A DNA stretch of 64,000 bases from Candidatus Cacconaster equi (GCA_018065895.1 JAGHSK010000045.1:1-64000); one strand, 5' to 3'. Shown: positions 7,143 through 16,062, numbered from the stretch's first letter. Notes: generated by a model not told the origin, from the sequence alone. Numbers and translations: made by a program.

Positions 7143-9869
7143 ATGGACAAACTCACCATTTTCCAACGTATTGCTGACTCCTTTGTAAAGAACATGATAG
7201 TTGAAGACAGGTATATGCTTATTCTGCAAGGCCTGCTGACGACAATTCTCATAACGGTTTTCGCATCTATTCTCGGAACGATTCTCGGTGGCATCGTATG
7301 CTGGATGAGGATGCGCGGAGGCAAAACCGTTCAGAAAATAGCGAAACTGTACGTTGACATCATGCGCGGGACACCTGTACTGGTGCTGCTTATGATAATG
7401 TACTACATTATTCTGGCCCCGGTCATCGAATCCGCGATAATTGTTGCCATCATAACCTTCTCCATGAACTCATCCGCATACATATGCGAGATGCTCCGAT
7501 CCGGAATAGGGTCCATCGACAAGGGGCAGACGGAGGCCGGGCTCTCCCTGGGTTTCAACAAAAGGCAGACTTTCTTTCACATTATCTTTCCACAGGTTGC
7601 CAGAAAGACACTACCTGTATACCATGGTGAGCTCATAAGCCTGCTCAAAAGCACTTCAATCGTCGGATACATCGCCATAATGGATATGACCAAGGCTTCC
7701 GACCTTATCCGTTCAAGAACATTCGACGCATTCTTCCCTCTCATAATAGTTGCCATACTCTATTTTGTTCTCGCCTGGCTGATCGGGCTGCTTCTGGATT
7801 TCATCAGCAAGAAGCGGACAAAGGGGTTTGTCCCGGCCATGGCAATGATTACAGCAGTTTTGATGGTTCTATGTTGTGAAAGTCCGGACAAATCATCCAA
7901 AACTGAGGAAAATCAAACGTTCACCTCTATAGAAGATGTGGCCAAGCGGGGCAGCGTGGCAGTTATGGAGGGGTCAATCTATGACATAGAGTACACCAAA
8001 CGCTATCCCAATGCCAAGATTGAAAGGGTGAAGAATATTTCCGAAGCTGCCGAGTTCGTTCTATCAGGAAAGGCTACTGCACTGATAGCTCTTGATGTTC
8101 AAACAAAATACGTGATGAGGGAGAATCCGGAGCTTACGGAGATGGATTCGCTCTTTTCAGCCGCTATGGGAGCAGGATTTCCGAAAGGCTCGCCTCTAAA
8201 AGACAAATTCAACGTTTTTCTCGAGGAGCTGAAAGCCTCACCGACCTACGATGAAATGATTCACAGATGGATAGAATGCGACATCGACACAGTTGCAATG
8301 CCGGATCTGAAGCTGCCTAATTCAGGTAACGTACTCAAAATGGCCATAACGGGCACTCAGACGCCGATGAACACTGTGCGGGGAGATGAATACGTAGGGT
8401 TCGACGTCGAACTCGGGATGCGTTTCGCAAAATATCTCAACCGCCCGATCAAATTGGAAGTAACCTCGTTCCAGGGGCTTATTCCCGATTTGACAATGGG
8501 AAGGGTTGATATGGCCGTAAGTGACCTCATCATCACCGAAGAGAGAGCTCAGAAAATAGATTTCTCCAACATATATTACGACAGCTATGCGTCCATTCTC
8601 ATACTGAAAACGACGTTTGAAGGCACCGCCACTGAAAAAACCCACTCGTGGACAGTCCTTTATATCATACTCGCTCTCATTCTCCTGAGCGGCGTCTTCG
8701 CATATTGGAGAAGAAAGGTCTTTCAGAAAAAAGTCAGAGAATATATGGGAGATGCCTACGACAGCCAGACGCCGTTGAAGAAGGGTGACACGGTGATCAG
8801 CGTATCGCATCTGCACAAGAAATTTGAGGATGAGAAAACTGTTCTCAAGGACGTGAACGCCGAAATCAAAAAGGGTGAAGTCATTTCCATCATCGGCCCT
8901 TCCGGAACCGGAAAGAGCACATTCCTCAGGTGTCTGAATCTTCTTGACAGGCCGACAAGCGGAAGCATTTTCATAAATGGCAAGGACATCCTTTCACCTT
9001 ATGCCGATGTGCCTCTGCTCAGGCGCAGGATGGGTATGGTGTTCCAGTCGTTCAACCTGTTTGACGGTATGACCGTACTGGAGAACATCACTCTGGCACC
9101 TGTCAAACTGCTTGGAAAGACACATCAGGAAGCGGGAGAGAGGGCATTGGAACTGCTTAAGATAGTTGGCCTTGCCGATAAAATAGATTCATATCCGAAT
9201 GAGCTGTCAGGTGGACAGAAGCAACGCATCGCGATTGCAAGAGCATTGGCCATGGACCCTGAAATACTCCTGTTCGACGAACCTACCTCAGCTTTGGATC
9301 CGACTATGGTAAGTGAGGTGCTTTCAGTTATCAGACTTCTGGCAAAGGAGGGGATGACTATGATTGTCGTAACTCACGAAATGCGTTTCGCACGTGAAGT
9401 CTGCAATCGGGTATTCTTCTTGTCAGAGGGATATATCTATGAGGAAGGCACCCCGAAAAAGTTGTTCGACAATCCTCAGAAGGAGCTCACGAAGATTTTC
9501 ATAAATCAGATAAGGGAACTCACCTACACCATCGACTCACCGGCTTATGACTATCACGGGATGATGGGTGCAATGGTTGTGTTTGCTGAAAAATACAATA
9601 TGTCGTATCAGGTCATCACCAATCTTCAACTGGCCGTTGAGGAATCACTCGGAATAATGGGAGCCCCTGTAGGAACACAAATAAAGGTAACATATTCAGA
9701 AAAAACACTTGCTCTGAAAGTTACCGTAAGTGTACCGAAGGAGGTGCTTCCGTCACAGTTCAGTTCGGATGACAACAGAATCTCCAATTCGATTCTGCAC
9801 GGAATAAGTTCCGACTTTGAGCTCAAGGATGAGGATAGCAGCACAGTGCTGACCCTGACATTGAAATAA
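7143..9869 (+). CDS. Single-chain amino-acid ABC importer: permease, lobe-swapped binding protein, ATPase and C-terminal domain
   Basis: 908 residues, with no internal stop, that seem to hold every part of a polar amino-acid importer. Residues 1-227 are a HisM/GlnP-type permease with several membrane helices and the coupling motif EAGLSLGF. Residues 229-247 form another hydrophobic segment ending in Cys-Cys, like a relic lipoprotein signal. Residues about 259-378 match the second lobe of an SBP_bac_3 binding protein (VAVMEGS, FVLSGKATALIALD, then the closing helix with MIHRWI), and about 397-490 match its first lobe (YVGFDVELGMRFAKYL, LIPDLTMGRVDMAVSD, IDFSNIYY). Residues 503-523 span the membrane again. 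Residues 550-790 are an ATPase with Walker A GPSGTGKST (585-593), LSGGQ (688-692) and Walker B LLFDEP (709-714). Residues 795-908 vaguely resemble an RsbW-like ATP-binding fold. The topology is consistent: lobes outside, ATPase inside. The lobe order is an inference from motif order. Confidence 0.82.
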   Translation: MDKLTIFQRIADSFVKNMIVEDRYMLILQGLLTTILITVFASILGTILGGIVCWMRMRGGKTVQKIAKLYVDIMRGTPVLVLLMIMYYIILAPVIESAIIVAIITFSMNSSAYICEMLRSGIGSIDKGQTEAGLSLGFNKRQTFFHIIFPQVARKTLPVYHGELISLLKSTSIVGYIAIMDMTKASDLIRSRTFDAFFPLIIVAILYFVLAWLIGLLLDFISKKRTKGFVPAMAMITAVLMVLCCESPDKSSKTEENQTFTSIEDVAKRGSVAVMEGSIYDIEYTKRYPNAKIERVKNISEAAEFVLSGKATALIALDVQTKYVMRENPELTEMDSLFSAAMGAGFPKGSPLKDKFNVFLEELKASPTYDEMIHRWIECDIDTVAMPDLKLPNSGNVLKMAITGTQTPMNTVRGDEYVGFDVELGMRFAKYLNRPIKLEVTSFQGLIPDLTMGRVDMAVSDLIITEERAQKIDFSNIYYDSYASILILKTTFEGTATEKTHSWTVLYIILALILLSGVFAYWRRKVFQKKVREYMGDAYDSQTPLKKGDTVISVSHLHKKFEDEKTVLKDVNAEIKKGEVISIIGPSGTGKSTFLRCLNLLDRPTSGSIFINGKDILSPYADVPLLRRRMGMVFQSFNLFDGMTVLENITLAPVKLLGKTHQEAGERALELLKIVGLADKIDSYPNELSGGQKQRIAIARALAMDPEILLFDEPTSALDPTMVSEVLSVIRLLAKEGMTMIVVTHEMRFAREVCNRVFFLSEGYIYEEGTPKKLFDNPQKELTKIFINQIRELTYTIDSPAYDYHGMMGAMVVFAEKYNMSYQVITNLQLAVEESLGIMGAPVGTQIKVTYSEKTLALKVTVSVPKEVLPSQFSSDDNRISNSILHGISSDFELKDEDSSTVLTLTLK

Positions 9870-9882
9870 GCCCGATATTAAT

Positions 9883-9890
9883 TAACTTTG
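9883..9890 (+). promoter_or_regulatory. -7 box of the mutL operon
   Basis: TAACTTTG matches TAnnTTTG; the first ATG of the operon (9911) lies 20 bases after it. It begins 13 bases after the stop of the transporter gene. Confidence 0.6.
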
Positions 9891-9910
9891 CACCTGTAAA
9901 AATCGACGAA

Positions 9911-10228
9911 ATGGGACTCAGAATCAGTTTTTTCAACACACCCTCTCACCGTGTATTCAATTATAGGCCACGCTATTACGATGAAACCAAAGAACACATC
10001 AAGGAGTTGGAGGAGAAATACGGCAAAACCGATGAAGCGGAGCAGGAGAAGAAAAGATACATTCCCGGAGCCGCTATTCAGAGTGCCTACAGAAGCGGGC
10101 TTCAAGGGGAGCGCCGTAACTCAGGCAACGGAAAACTGAAGAAGATAATCATACTCGTTTCGCTGTTGGCGGCAATGATAGCTGCCTATTATCTGGCTCA
10201 AGGTCTGGCGGAAATGATACTCAAATGA
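9911..10228 (+). CDS. Small conserved membrane protein of unknown function, upstream of mutL
   Basis: 105 residues. The N-terminus LRISFFNTPSHRVFNYRPRYYDE is aromatic and basic and looks like a short conserved motif; a charged, possibly helical stretch follows (about 25-50), then a basic linker, and one transmembrane helix near the C-terminus (KIIILVSLLAAMIAAYYLA, about 78-96). Similar small proteins precede mutL in other Bacteroidota genomes as far as I recall, but I know no function. The last codon and stop overlap the mutL start (ATGA), so the two are translationally coupled. Confidence 0.7.
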   Translation: MGLRISFFNTPSHRVFNYRPRYYDETKEHIKELEEKYGKTDEAEQEKKRYIPGAAIQSAYRSGLQGERRNSGNGKLKKIIILVSLLAAMIAAYYLAQGLAEMILK

Positions 10229-11982
10229 TAAAGGTACTTCCTCAGAACATATCTAACCTGATTGCAGCGGGAGAGGTGGTCTCAAGGCCTGCTTCCGCCG
10301 TCAAGGAATTGGTGGAAAACGCCATAGACGCCGGGGCCGGTTCCGTTTCCGTGACAATCACCGATGCAGGCAAAACGCTCATACAGGTAATGGACAACGG
10401 CTGCGGCATGAGTGCCGCGGAGGCCGAATTGTGTTTTGAAAGACACGCCACTTCAAAGATAGCGTCGGCGGAAGATCTCGAAAGGATAATGACGTACGGC
10501 TTCCGGGGAGAAGCATTGGCCTCCATCGCAGCGGTAGCACAGGTAACTCTCAAGACTCGCAGGGCCGATGATGAAATCGGCACTCAGGTGGAGGTGAACG
10601 AATCGGGGATCAAGTCCCGCACTTCGGTCTCCACACCCGTGGGAAGCCGGTTTGAGATACGGAGCCTGTTTTACAATGTTCCGGCACGAAGGAAATTCCT
10701 CAAATCGGACAACGTTGAGATGCGCAACATCATTCAGGAATTCCTTCGTATTGCAATAATACGGCCTCAGGTTGCCATGAAGCTCTATTCCAACGGAAAG
10801 GAGATATATAATCTGCATTCGACGCCCAATCTTAAACAGCGCATCCTCGACATCTACGGAATGAATCTGGCCAGGGAGCTCGTGCCTGTGAAGGTCGATA
10901 CCACCGTTGTCAGATTATCAGGATTCATAGGGAATCCTGAAGACGCCCAGAAAAGGCAGAACTGCCAATATCTTTTCGTGAACGGAAGATATTTCCGCTC
11001 CCCTTTCTTTCATAAAGCCGTATGTATGCCTTATGAGAAGCTCATAGCTGAAGGGAACACACCTGCTTACTTCATTTTTATGGAAGTGGACCCGGAGAAG
11101 ATTGACGTCAACATTCACCCGGCGAAGACGGAGATCAAGTTTGAAGACGAGCCGATGATTTTTGAGATCCTGATGGCGGCAGTCAGGGAGAGCCTTGGAA
11201 AGAACGATTTCACCCCAAGCATAGACTTTGACATGAAGGGGGCCCCTGAAATTCCCGTCGTGGGGAAAGCACACAATCAGGAATTCCATTACTCTGCTCC
11301 CCAAATCGACTATGACCCGTTGTTCAACCCTTTTGACGAAAAGTCGTTCGAATCGGAGAAACCTATATATGTCAACGAATCCACATCATACGGACGGATT
11401 TTCGAAGAGGAGACCATAGCCCACGACAACAGGATACTCATCCTGCAGAACAAGTTCATTGTCACGCCCGTAAAATCGGGGATGATGGTCATTGACGTAA
11501 AGAGAGCCAGGGAAAGAATATTTTACGAGGAATATCTGAAGAGGATGGTCGAACGGCAGCCTGTTTCACAACAGACATTGTTCCCTCAGACACTCAAGTT
11601 GAGCGGAGAAGATTTCCTTACCCTGATGGAGCAACCGGATCTTGTCGCAAACCTTGGCTTCGATATCCGTGATTTCGGTAACAGTACAATCGTCATATAT
11701 GCCCTTCCGGACGGTTATTCAACAGATCCGGAATCGGTAAAAAAAGAAATTGACTCTCTTATCGCCACACTGAAGGACGATATGCCTATGGATGACAGTT
11801 GTCAGAAAATGGCTGCAAAACTGGCACAAAACGCAGCATCCTGTGGAATGGAACGATTGAACGGCGAAACGGCACAGTTGTTGGTGGACAAGTTGTTCGC
11901 CTGCATGGAGCCGAATATGACGCCTGACGGGAGAAGATGCACAACAATTGTCACACTTGAAGATCTCGAAAAGAAATTATGA
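10225..11982 (+). CDS. mutL: DNA mismatch repair protein MutL
   Basis: 585 residues. The N-terminal GHKL ATPase is complete: ELVENAIDAGA with catalytic Glu31, DNGCGM (about 57-62) and GFRGEAL (about 93-99), followed by the NVPARRKFLK and VNGRYFRS elements of the transducer domain. MutL links MutS mismatch recognition to strand removal. The C-terminal dimerisation domain is present, but where nuclease-active MutL has DQHAxxE this one reads IDVKRARERIFYE (from 423), and near the end EPNMTPDGRR replaces the usual Cys-Pro-His-Gly-Arg-Pro. It may therefore lack endonuclease activity. It overlaps both neighbours by four bases in a coupled operon. Confidence 0.95.
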   Translation: MIKVLPQNISNLIAAGEVVSRPASAVKELVENAIDAGAGSVSVTITDAGKTLIQVMDNGCGMSAAEAELCFERHATSKIASAEDLERIMTYGFRGEALASIAAVAQVTLKTRRADDEIGTQVEVNESGIKSRTSVSTPVGSRFEIRSLFYNVPARRKFLKSDNVEMRNIIQEFLRIAIIRPQVAMKLYSNGKEIYNLHSTPNLKQRILDIYGMNLARELVPVKVDTTVVRLSGFIGNPEDAQKRQNCQYLFVNGRYFRSPFFHKAVCMPYEKLIAEGNTPAYFIFMEVDPEKIDVNIHPAKTEIKFEDEPMIFEILMAAVRESLGKNDFTPSIDFDMKGAPEIPVVGKAHNQEFHYSAPQIDYDPLFNPFDEKSFESEKPIYVNESTSYGRIFEEETIAHDNRILILQNKFIVTPVKSGMMVIDVKRARERIFYEEYLKRMVERQPVSQQTLFPQTLKLSGEDFLTLMEQPDLVANLGFDIRDFGNSTIVIYALPDGYSTDPESVKKEIDSLIATLKDDMPMDDSCQKMAAKLAQNAASCGMERLNGETAQLLVDKLFACMEPNMTPDGRRCTTIVTLEDLEKKL

Positions 11983-12656
11983 TGGATCAATATGGAAGAA
12001 CCGGCTTCTGGAGTATGATTACTCCGGTAGTCAAGAACCTTATAATAATAAACGTCATCATCTGGATTGCAAGTACGCTGATCGGCGACACGATGTATGA
12101 GAAGTTTGCGTTGTTCCCATTTGAATCGCCGCTGTTCAAATGGCACCAGCTTGTAACGCATATGTTCATGCACGGGGGATTCTGGCACGTATTCTTCAAT
12201 ATGTACACCTTGATGATTTTCGGAGTCGCACTTGAAAGGATATGGGGAAGCAACAAATTCCTCCTGTTCTACTTCGTGACCGGACTTGGGGCGGCACTCT
12301 GCCACAATCTCGTGCTTCACTTTGAGATTGCTCACGCCCTTGAAGCCGGCCAGACTCTTGTTGCCACAAACATCATGAGAACACCTACCGTAGGAGCATC
12401 AGGAGCGATTTACGGTGTGTTGTTGGGATATGCAATGCTCTACCCTAACAGTGTGCTTCAGCTTATCTTTCCGCCGATAGCTCTCAAAGCGAAATGGTTC
12501 GTGATCATTTTCGCGGTCATAGAGCTTGTCACCGGAATAACCGGAATGGGAGGAGGAATCGCCCATTTCGCTCATCTGGGAGGAATGTTGTTCGGTCTGA
12601 TTCTGATATTATATTGGAAAAAGCACAACAGAATGTATAGCGAATGGCAAAGGTAG
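11979..12656 (+). CDS. Rhomboid family intramembrane serine protease
   Basis: 225 residues with six or more membrane helices. Catalytic Ser141 lies in GASGAIYG and the partner His199 in HFAHLGG; the conserved HMFMHGGFWHVFFNM loop between helices contributes His and Asn for oxyanion stabilisation. Rhomboids cut membrane proteins inside or near the bilayer; the substrate is unknown. The start is within an ATGATG that overlaps the mutL stop, so Met1 or Met2 may be used. The 3' end overlaps the next gene by 13 bases. Confidence 0.92.
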   Translation: MMDQYGRTGFWSMITPVVKNLIIINVIIWIASTLIGDTMYEKFALFPFESPLFKWHQLVTHMFMHGGFWHVFFNMYTLMIFGVALERIWGSNKFLLFYFVTGLGAALCHNLVLHFEIAHALEAGQTLVATNIMRTPTVGASGAIYGVLLGYAMLYPNSVLQLIFPPIALKAKWFVIIFAVIELVTGITGMGGGIAHFAHLGGMLFGLILILYWKKHNRMYSEWQR

Positions 12657-13762
12657 TCAAGGAGTATGCCCGTATCAAACGGACGCGTCACAAGCAGAAA
12701 AGACAGCGCTCTCCATTTTCAGATGTGCTGTATCGCTTTTTCGCTCTGATTTTTGCGGCATCCCTTGTCATTTCATATATTTCTGTCTACATCGACCCCA
12801 CTGATTTCCATATCCCGATGTATTTCGGGTTATATTTCATTCCGCTGGCTTTCATAAACCTGATAATGCTCATAACAGGCATTTTCCGAAAGAAAGCATC
12901 CCTCCTCATCCCTCTTGTGGCACTGCTGCCTACACTTGTGATTTCAGACAGATTCGTGAAGATAGGAAAGGACTATACCGGACAAAGTGGCGAACATATC
13001 AAGGTGCTCACCTACAATCTCGGGAGATACATCTCTGCCGGAAGAAAGATTACTCAGGACCAGGCCATAAGCGAAATCAAAGGATTCATCAAAGGCGAAA
13101 ACGCAGACATTGTCTGCCTTCAGGAGTTCTCAATCAAGGATACCGCGCAATTGAGCAGGTATCTTCCGGATTATCCGTACCACGTGTGGCACCTCTTCAA
13201 GGGACAGAAATATTTCGGCAACATCACCCTCAGCCGCCACCCTATTGTCGAGAATGAAATTATCAAGTTCCCGAAAAGCACGAATCTTGCCATTGCCTCC
13301 GACATAAAAATCGGCAACAGGATGATAAGGATATACAACTGCCACCTTGAATCCTACAGCATATCCTTCACCTCAATCATCAAGAAGATCAGCAAACGCG
13401 ACACTTTCCAGGAGGAGTTCAACCACGTGCATGAACGGCTGCGTATCGCCAACCTGAAACGATCCGAACAAGTCAAGACAGTGCTTGAAAGCGAAGAGGC
13501 AAGCTGCTGCCCGACGATTGTCTGCGGTGACTTCAACGATATGCCGCTTTCGTATACCTACCATAAACTGACTTCAAGCAAAAAGGACAGTTTCGTGGAG
13601 GCGGGAGAAGGATTCAGCGCGACCTATTCCGTACTGTGGCCTTTGCTGAGAATCGATTATATCCTGATTCCGGGAGAATACAATGCCGACAAGCATATGA
13701 TCAAGAGAATTCCATACTCCGACCATTATCCAGTGACAACAAACATTTACTTTGAACAATGA
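12644..13762 (+). CDS. Membrane-anchored endonuclease/exonuclease/phosphatase family protein
   Basis: 372 residues: a basic N-terminus (KRTRHKQKRQR), three hydrophobic segments at about 28-50, 55-81 and 85-101, then a metal-dependent EEP domain from about 120. Active-site elements are visible in order: VLTYNLGRY, CLQEFS (metal Glu), NCHLES, CGDFNDMP and SDHYPV (catalytic Asp-His). The family includes DNases and phospho- or sphingomyelin diesterases; with the domain facing outward, a lipid or phosphodiester target in the periplasm is possible but unproven. It sits between rhomboid and tsaC with overlapping ends. Confidence 0.85.
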   Translation: MAKVVKEYARIKRTRHKQKRQRSPFSDVLYRFFALIFAASLVISYISVYIDPTDFHIPMYFGLYFIPLAFINLIMLITGIFRKKASLLIPLVALLPTLVISDRFVKIGKDYTGQSGEHIKVLTYNLGRYISAGRKITQDQAISEIKGFIKGENADIVCLQEFSIKDTAQLSRYLPDYPYHVWHLFKGQKYFGNITLSRHPIVENEIIKFPKSTNLAIASDIKIGNRMIRIYNCHLESYSISFTSIIKKISKRDTFQEEFNHVHERLRIANLKRSEQVKTVLESEEASCCPTIVCGDFNDMPLSYTYHKLTSSKKDSFVEAGEGFSATYSVLWPLLRIDYILIPGEYNADKHMIKRIPYSDHYPVTTNIYFEQ

Positions 13763-14337
13763 ATACCGATATCGACATCACCGAAATAGAAGCTGCCATC
13801 GAAGTTCTCAAGGATGGCGGAGTGATACTCTATCCTACCGATACAGTCTGGGGCATAGGGTGTGACGCCACAAATGAAGAAGCTGTCGCAAAAGTCTATG
13901 AAATCAAAAAAAGGTCTGACAGTAAAAGTCTCATTACGCTTGTGTCAGATGCCGACATGCTTTGCAAATATGTAAAGGTCATACCGGAAATTGCCATCAA
14001 CCTGATTGAAGTCAATGACAAACCTATGACCATCATCTACCCGGGAGCGATGAACCTCGCAAAGAACGTTATTGCCGAGGACGGATCTGCCGGCATCCGT
14101 ATTCCGATGAATGACTGGTGTGTGGAACTTGTGAAGAGATTCCGCAAGCCAATAGTCTCCACTTCCGCCAATATTTCAGGAGAGCAGGCACCCGCCCTGT
14201 ATGAAGAAATCCCTATAGGGATAATTGAAGCAGTCGATTGGGTGGCAGACCCATATCTCGAGGAAGGATCCACCGGGAAAGCCTCCCAAATCATCAAGGT
14301 TGCGCTCAACGGAGAGGTCGCCGTAATAAGAGAGTAG
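13759..14337 (+). CDS. tsaC: L-threonylcarbamoyladenylate synthase (Sua5/YciO/YrdC family)
   Basis: 192 residues; makes threonylcarbamoyl-AMP from threonine, bicarbonate and ATP, the first step of the t6A37 modification of ANN-decoding tRNAs. The nucleotide- and threonine-binding motifs are clear: YPTDTVWGIGCDA near residue 25, EIKKRSDSKSL (about 49-59), RIPMNDW and STSANISGE. It is the short single-domain form, without the Sua5 C-terminal domain. Its start overlaps the EEP gene by four bases, and its stop directly abuts the stop of the opposing phosphoesterase. tsaE of the same pathway is at 20836-21255. Confidence 0.92.
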   Translation: MNTDIDITEIEAAIEVLKDGGVILYPTDTVWGIGCDATNEEAVAKVYEIKKRSDSKSLITLVSDADMLCKYVKVIPEIAINLIEVNDKPMTIIYPGAMNLAKNVIAEDGSAGIRIPMNDWCVELVKRFRKPIVSTSANISGEQAPALYEEIPIGIIEAVDWVADPYLEEGSTGKASQIIKVALNGEVAVIRE

Positions 14338-14832
14338 TCAGGAACGTTTCCACTCTCCCACCTCCATATCGTGTATTTTTCCTTCATCGATATGGAATCT
14401 CAACGCAGTACGTACAAGATGGAAGCCCTGAATCCCGGCAGCACCGGGATTCAGGACCAGCATATTGTAGTGTTTGTCGTTCACGACTTTCAGAATGTGT
14501 GAGTGGCCGCACACGAAAATATCGGGACGATGAGCCTCAATCAAACGCAACGCATTGAAATCATAACGGCCCGGATATCCTCCGATGTGCATCATCAGGA
14601 CCTTCATCCCCTCAACGTCAAAGATCTGTATGCGGGGACATATCTCCCTTATGTCATACCCGTCGCAGTTGCCGTAAACGCCCACGACAGGCTTGCAAGT
14701 GACTATGTCACTGTAATTTTCCACGTTTCCGAAGTCCCCTGCATGCCATACGACATCAACCGGCTTGAGAAATTCCCTGAGCTTGTTGTCGAAATAGCAG
14801 TGGGTGTCGGATATGAGGCCTATATATGCCAC
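14338..14832 (-). CDS. YfcE/MJ0936-type metallophosphoesterase
   Basis: A 164-residue calcineurin-like phosphoesterase with the standard metal-binding series: ISDTHCY (Asp, His), WHAGDFG (Asp), GNCDGYD (Asn), MMHIGGYPG (His) and CGHSH (His-His). Family members hydrolyse phosphodiesters such as 2',3'-cyclic nucleotides or model substrates; the biological target is unknown. The gene lies three bases downstream of the DUF5009 gene and is probably co-transcribed from its promoter. Confidence 0.88.
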   Translation of the reverse strand: MAYIGLISDTHCYFDNKLREFLKPVDVVWHAGDFGNVENYSDIVTCKPVVGVYGNCDGYDIREICPRIQIFDVEGMKVLMMHIGGYPGRYDFNALRLIEAHRPDIFVCGHSHILKVVNDKHYNMLVLNPGAAGIQGFHLVRTALRFHIDEGKIHDMEVGEWKRS

Positions 14833-14835
14833 GAC

Positions 14836-16005
14836 TTAGAGTTTGATGACAATCTTCTTTCTATACAGCCACATTGCCATTGCCACGAACAGGGCTACAT
14901 AGCAGATAGCGTACATAAGAGATGCATATTCGTTGTTGCCGAAAATGCTCACGCAGCAATGCTGGTAGAACCACCCAAGGCAGTTTACGGTAGAGCCGTC
15001 AGCAGCTTTCCACTTGATAACGCGTCCGAGCAGCTTGACTGACACTCCCGCCATCACAAAGGCGAAGAGCGGATTCATGCCCATAGCTTTGAAAATTGTG
15101 AACGGCTTCTCCTTTCCCTTGACGTCAATCCAATAGATGAAGAAAGCCAGACAGAGAATTGCCCAACCGCCTGCATAAAGCACGTATGAGCCTGTCCACA
15201 ACGGCTTGCTGATTGGAAGCCATATGCTCCAGATACATCCCAGAGCAAGACAGATGACCGCTATGGTATAGAGTTTGGCCACTGCATCGATCTTGTTTTC
15301 AGTATGGCGGATGGTCTGTCCGATATAATAGCCCAGCAGTACCGTCCCGGCCCCTGAAAGTGCTCCGAGAATGCCTTCCGGGTCGAATGGAATGCCATAT
15401 CCGTGATATACGTGGTTTTCACCGAGAAGCGCAACGTCGATCTTTCCGGAGATATTTCCCTCAAGGGTTGACCAGCCTTCTCCACCGAACACCCTCAGAA
15501 TAATCCAGTGAAGAATTGTCACGCCTGCTATCCCAAGAAGAATTCTCTTGGGAGTCTTGAGCCACAAAGCAAGAAAACCGCCGATTATATAACACATTGC
15601 GATTCTTTGAAGCACACCGAATATTCTGATGTTCTGCAGCCAATAGACATAGTTCTGACCGAAGGTCCAGGTCTCGTCGTGAAGCGAGGTCGGATAGAAC
15701 GGGAACATGTTCAAACCGAGGCCCACAAGAAAGATGAGAATTCCACGTTTCACAATCTTCCTGGAGGTGTCTGCATTAAGTGAATCCCCATATTTCGCGA
15801 ATGAAAAGGCCATTGCCACGCCCACGCAGAACAGGAAGAAAGGAAAGACAAGGTCAGTAGGAGTACATCCTATCCAAGGAGCATGTTTAAGTGGAGGAAA
15901 GATGTGGCCCCAACTGCCCGGATTGTTGACGAGAATCATACCCGTCACAGTCATGCCGCGCAGAACATCCAGAGCGACATATCTTTGTGTTTTAGTCTGT
16001 TCCAT
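14836..16005 (-). CDS. DUF5009/NagX-like membrane acyltransferase family protein
   Basis: 389 residues with about ten membrane helices, related to heparan-alpha-glucosaminide N-acetyltransferase and NagX. The N-terminal signature RYVALDVLRGMTVTGMILVNNPGSW and the following TPTDLVFPFFLFCVGVAMAF (about 48-67) are diagnostic. Eukaryotic relatives move an acetyl group across a membrane onto glucosamine; bacterial members are often linked to amino-sugar use but their reaction is not settled. The putative amino-sugar operon (16788-20839) is nearby on the same strand but separated by rsmE. Confidence 0.85.
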   Translation of the reverse strand: MEQTKTQRYVALDVLRGMTVTGMILVNNPGSWGHIFPPLKHAPWIGCTPTDLVFPFFLFCVGVAMAFSFAKYGDSLNADTSRKIVKRGILIFLVGLGLNMFPFYPTSLHDETWTFGQNYVYWLQNIRIFGVLQRIAMCYIIGGFLALWLKTPKRILLGIAGVTILHWIILRVFGGEGWSTLEGNISGKIDVALLGENHVYHGYGIPFDPEGILGALSGAGTVLLGYYIGQTIRHTENKIDAVAKLYTIAVICLALGCIWSIWLPISKPLWTGSYVLYAGGWAILCLAFFIYWIDVKGKEKPFTIFKAMGMNPLFAFVMAGVSVKLLGRVIKWKAADGSTVNCLGWFYQHCCVSIFGNNEYASLMYAICYVALFVAMAMWLYRKKIVIKL

Positions 16006-16026
16006 AGTCAGAAGTTTATATCATTA

Positions 16027-16055
16027 CAAATATACGACATTTTCCACTATCTTTG
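16027..16055. promoter_or_regulatory. Divergent -7 boxes between the DUF5009 gene and rsmE
   Basis: Minus-strand TATATTTG at 16027-16034 (22 bases before the DUF5009 start) and plus-strand TATCTTTG at 16048-16055 (rsmE ATG begins at 16063). Both match TAnnTTTG; 13 bp lie between them. Confidence 0.65.
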
Positions 16056-16062
16056 TGCCGCT

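Noticed and set aside
15883-16062. 60-codon N-terminal extension of rsmE
   Set aside because: It would cross the two promoter boxes and the start of the DUF5009 gene; the family's N-terminus begins at 16063.
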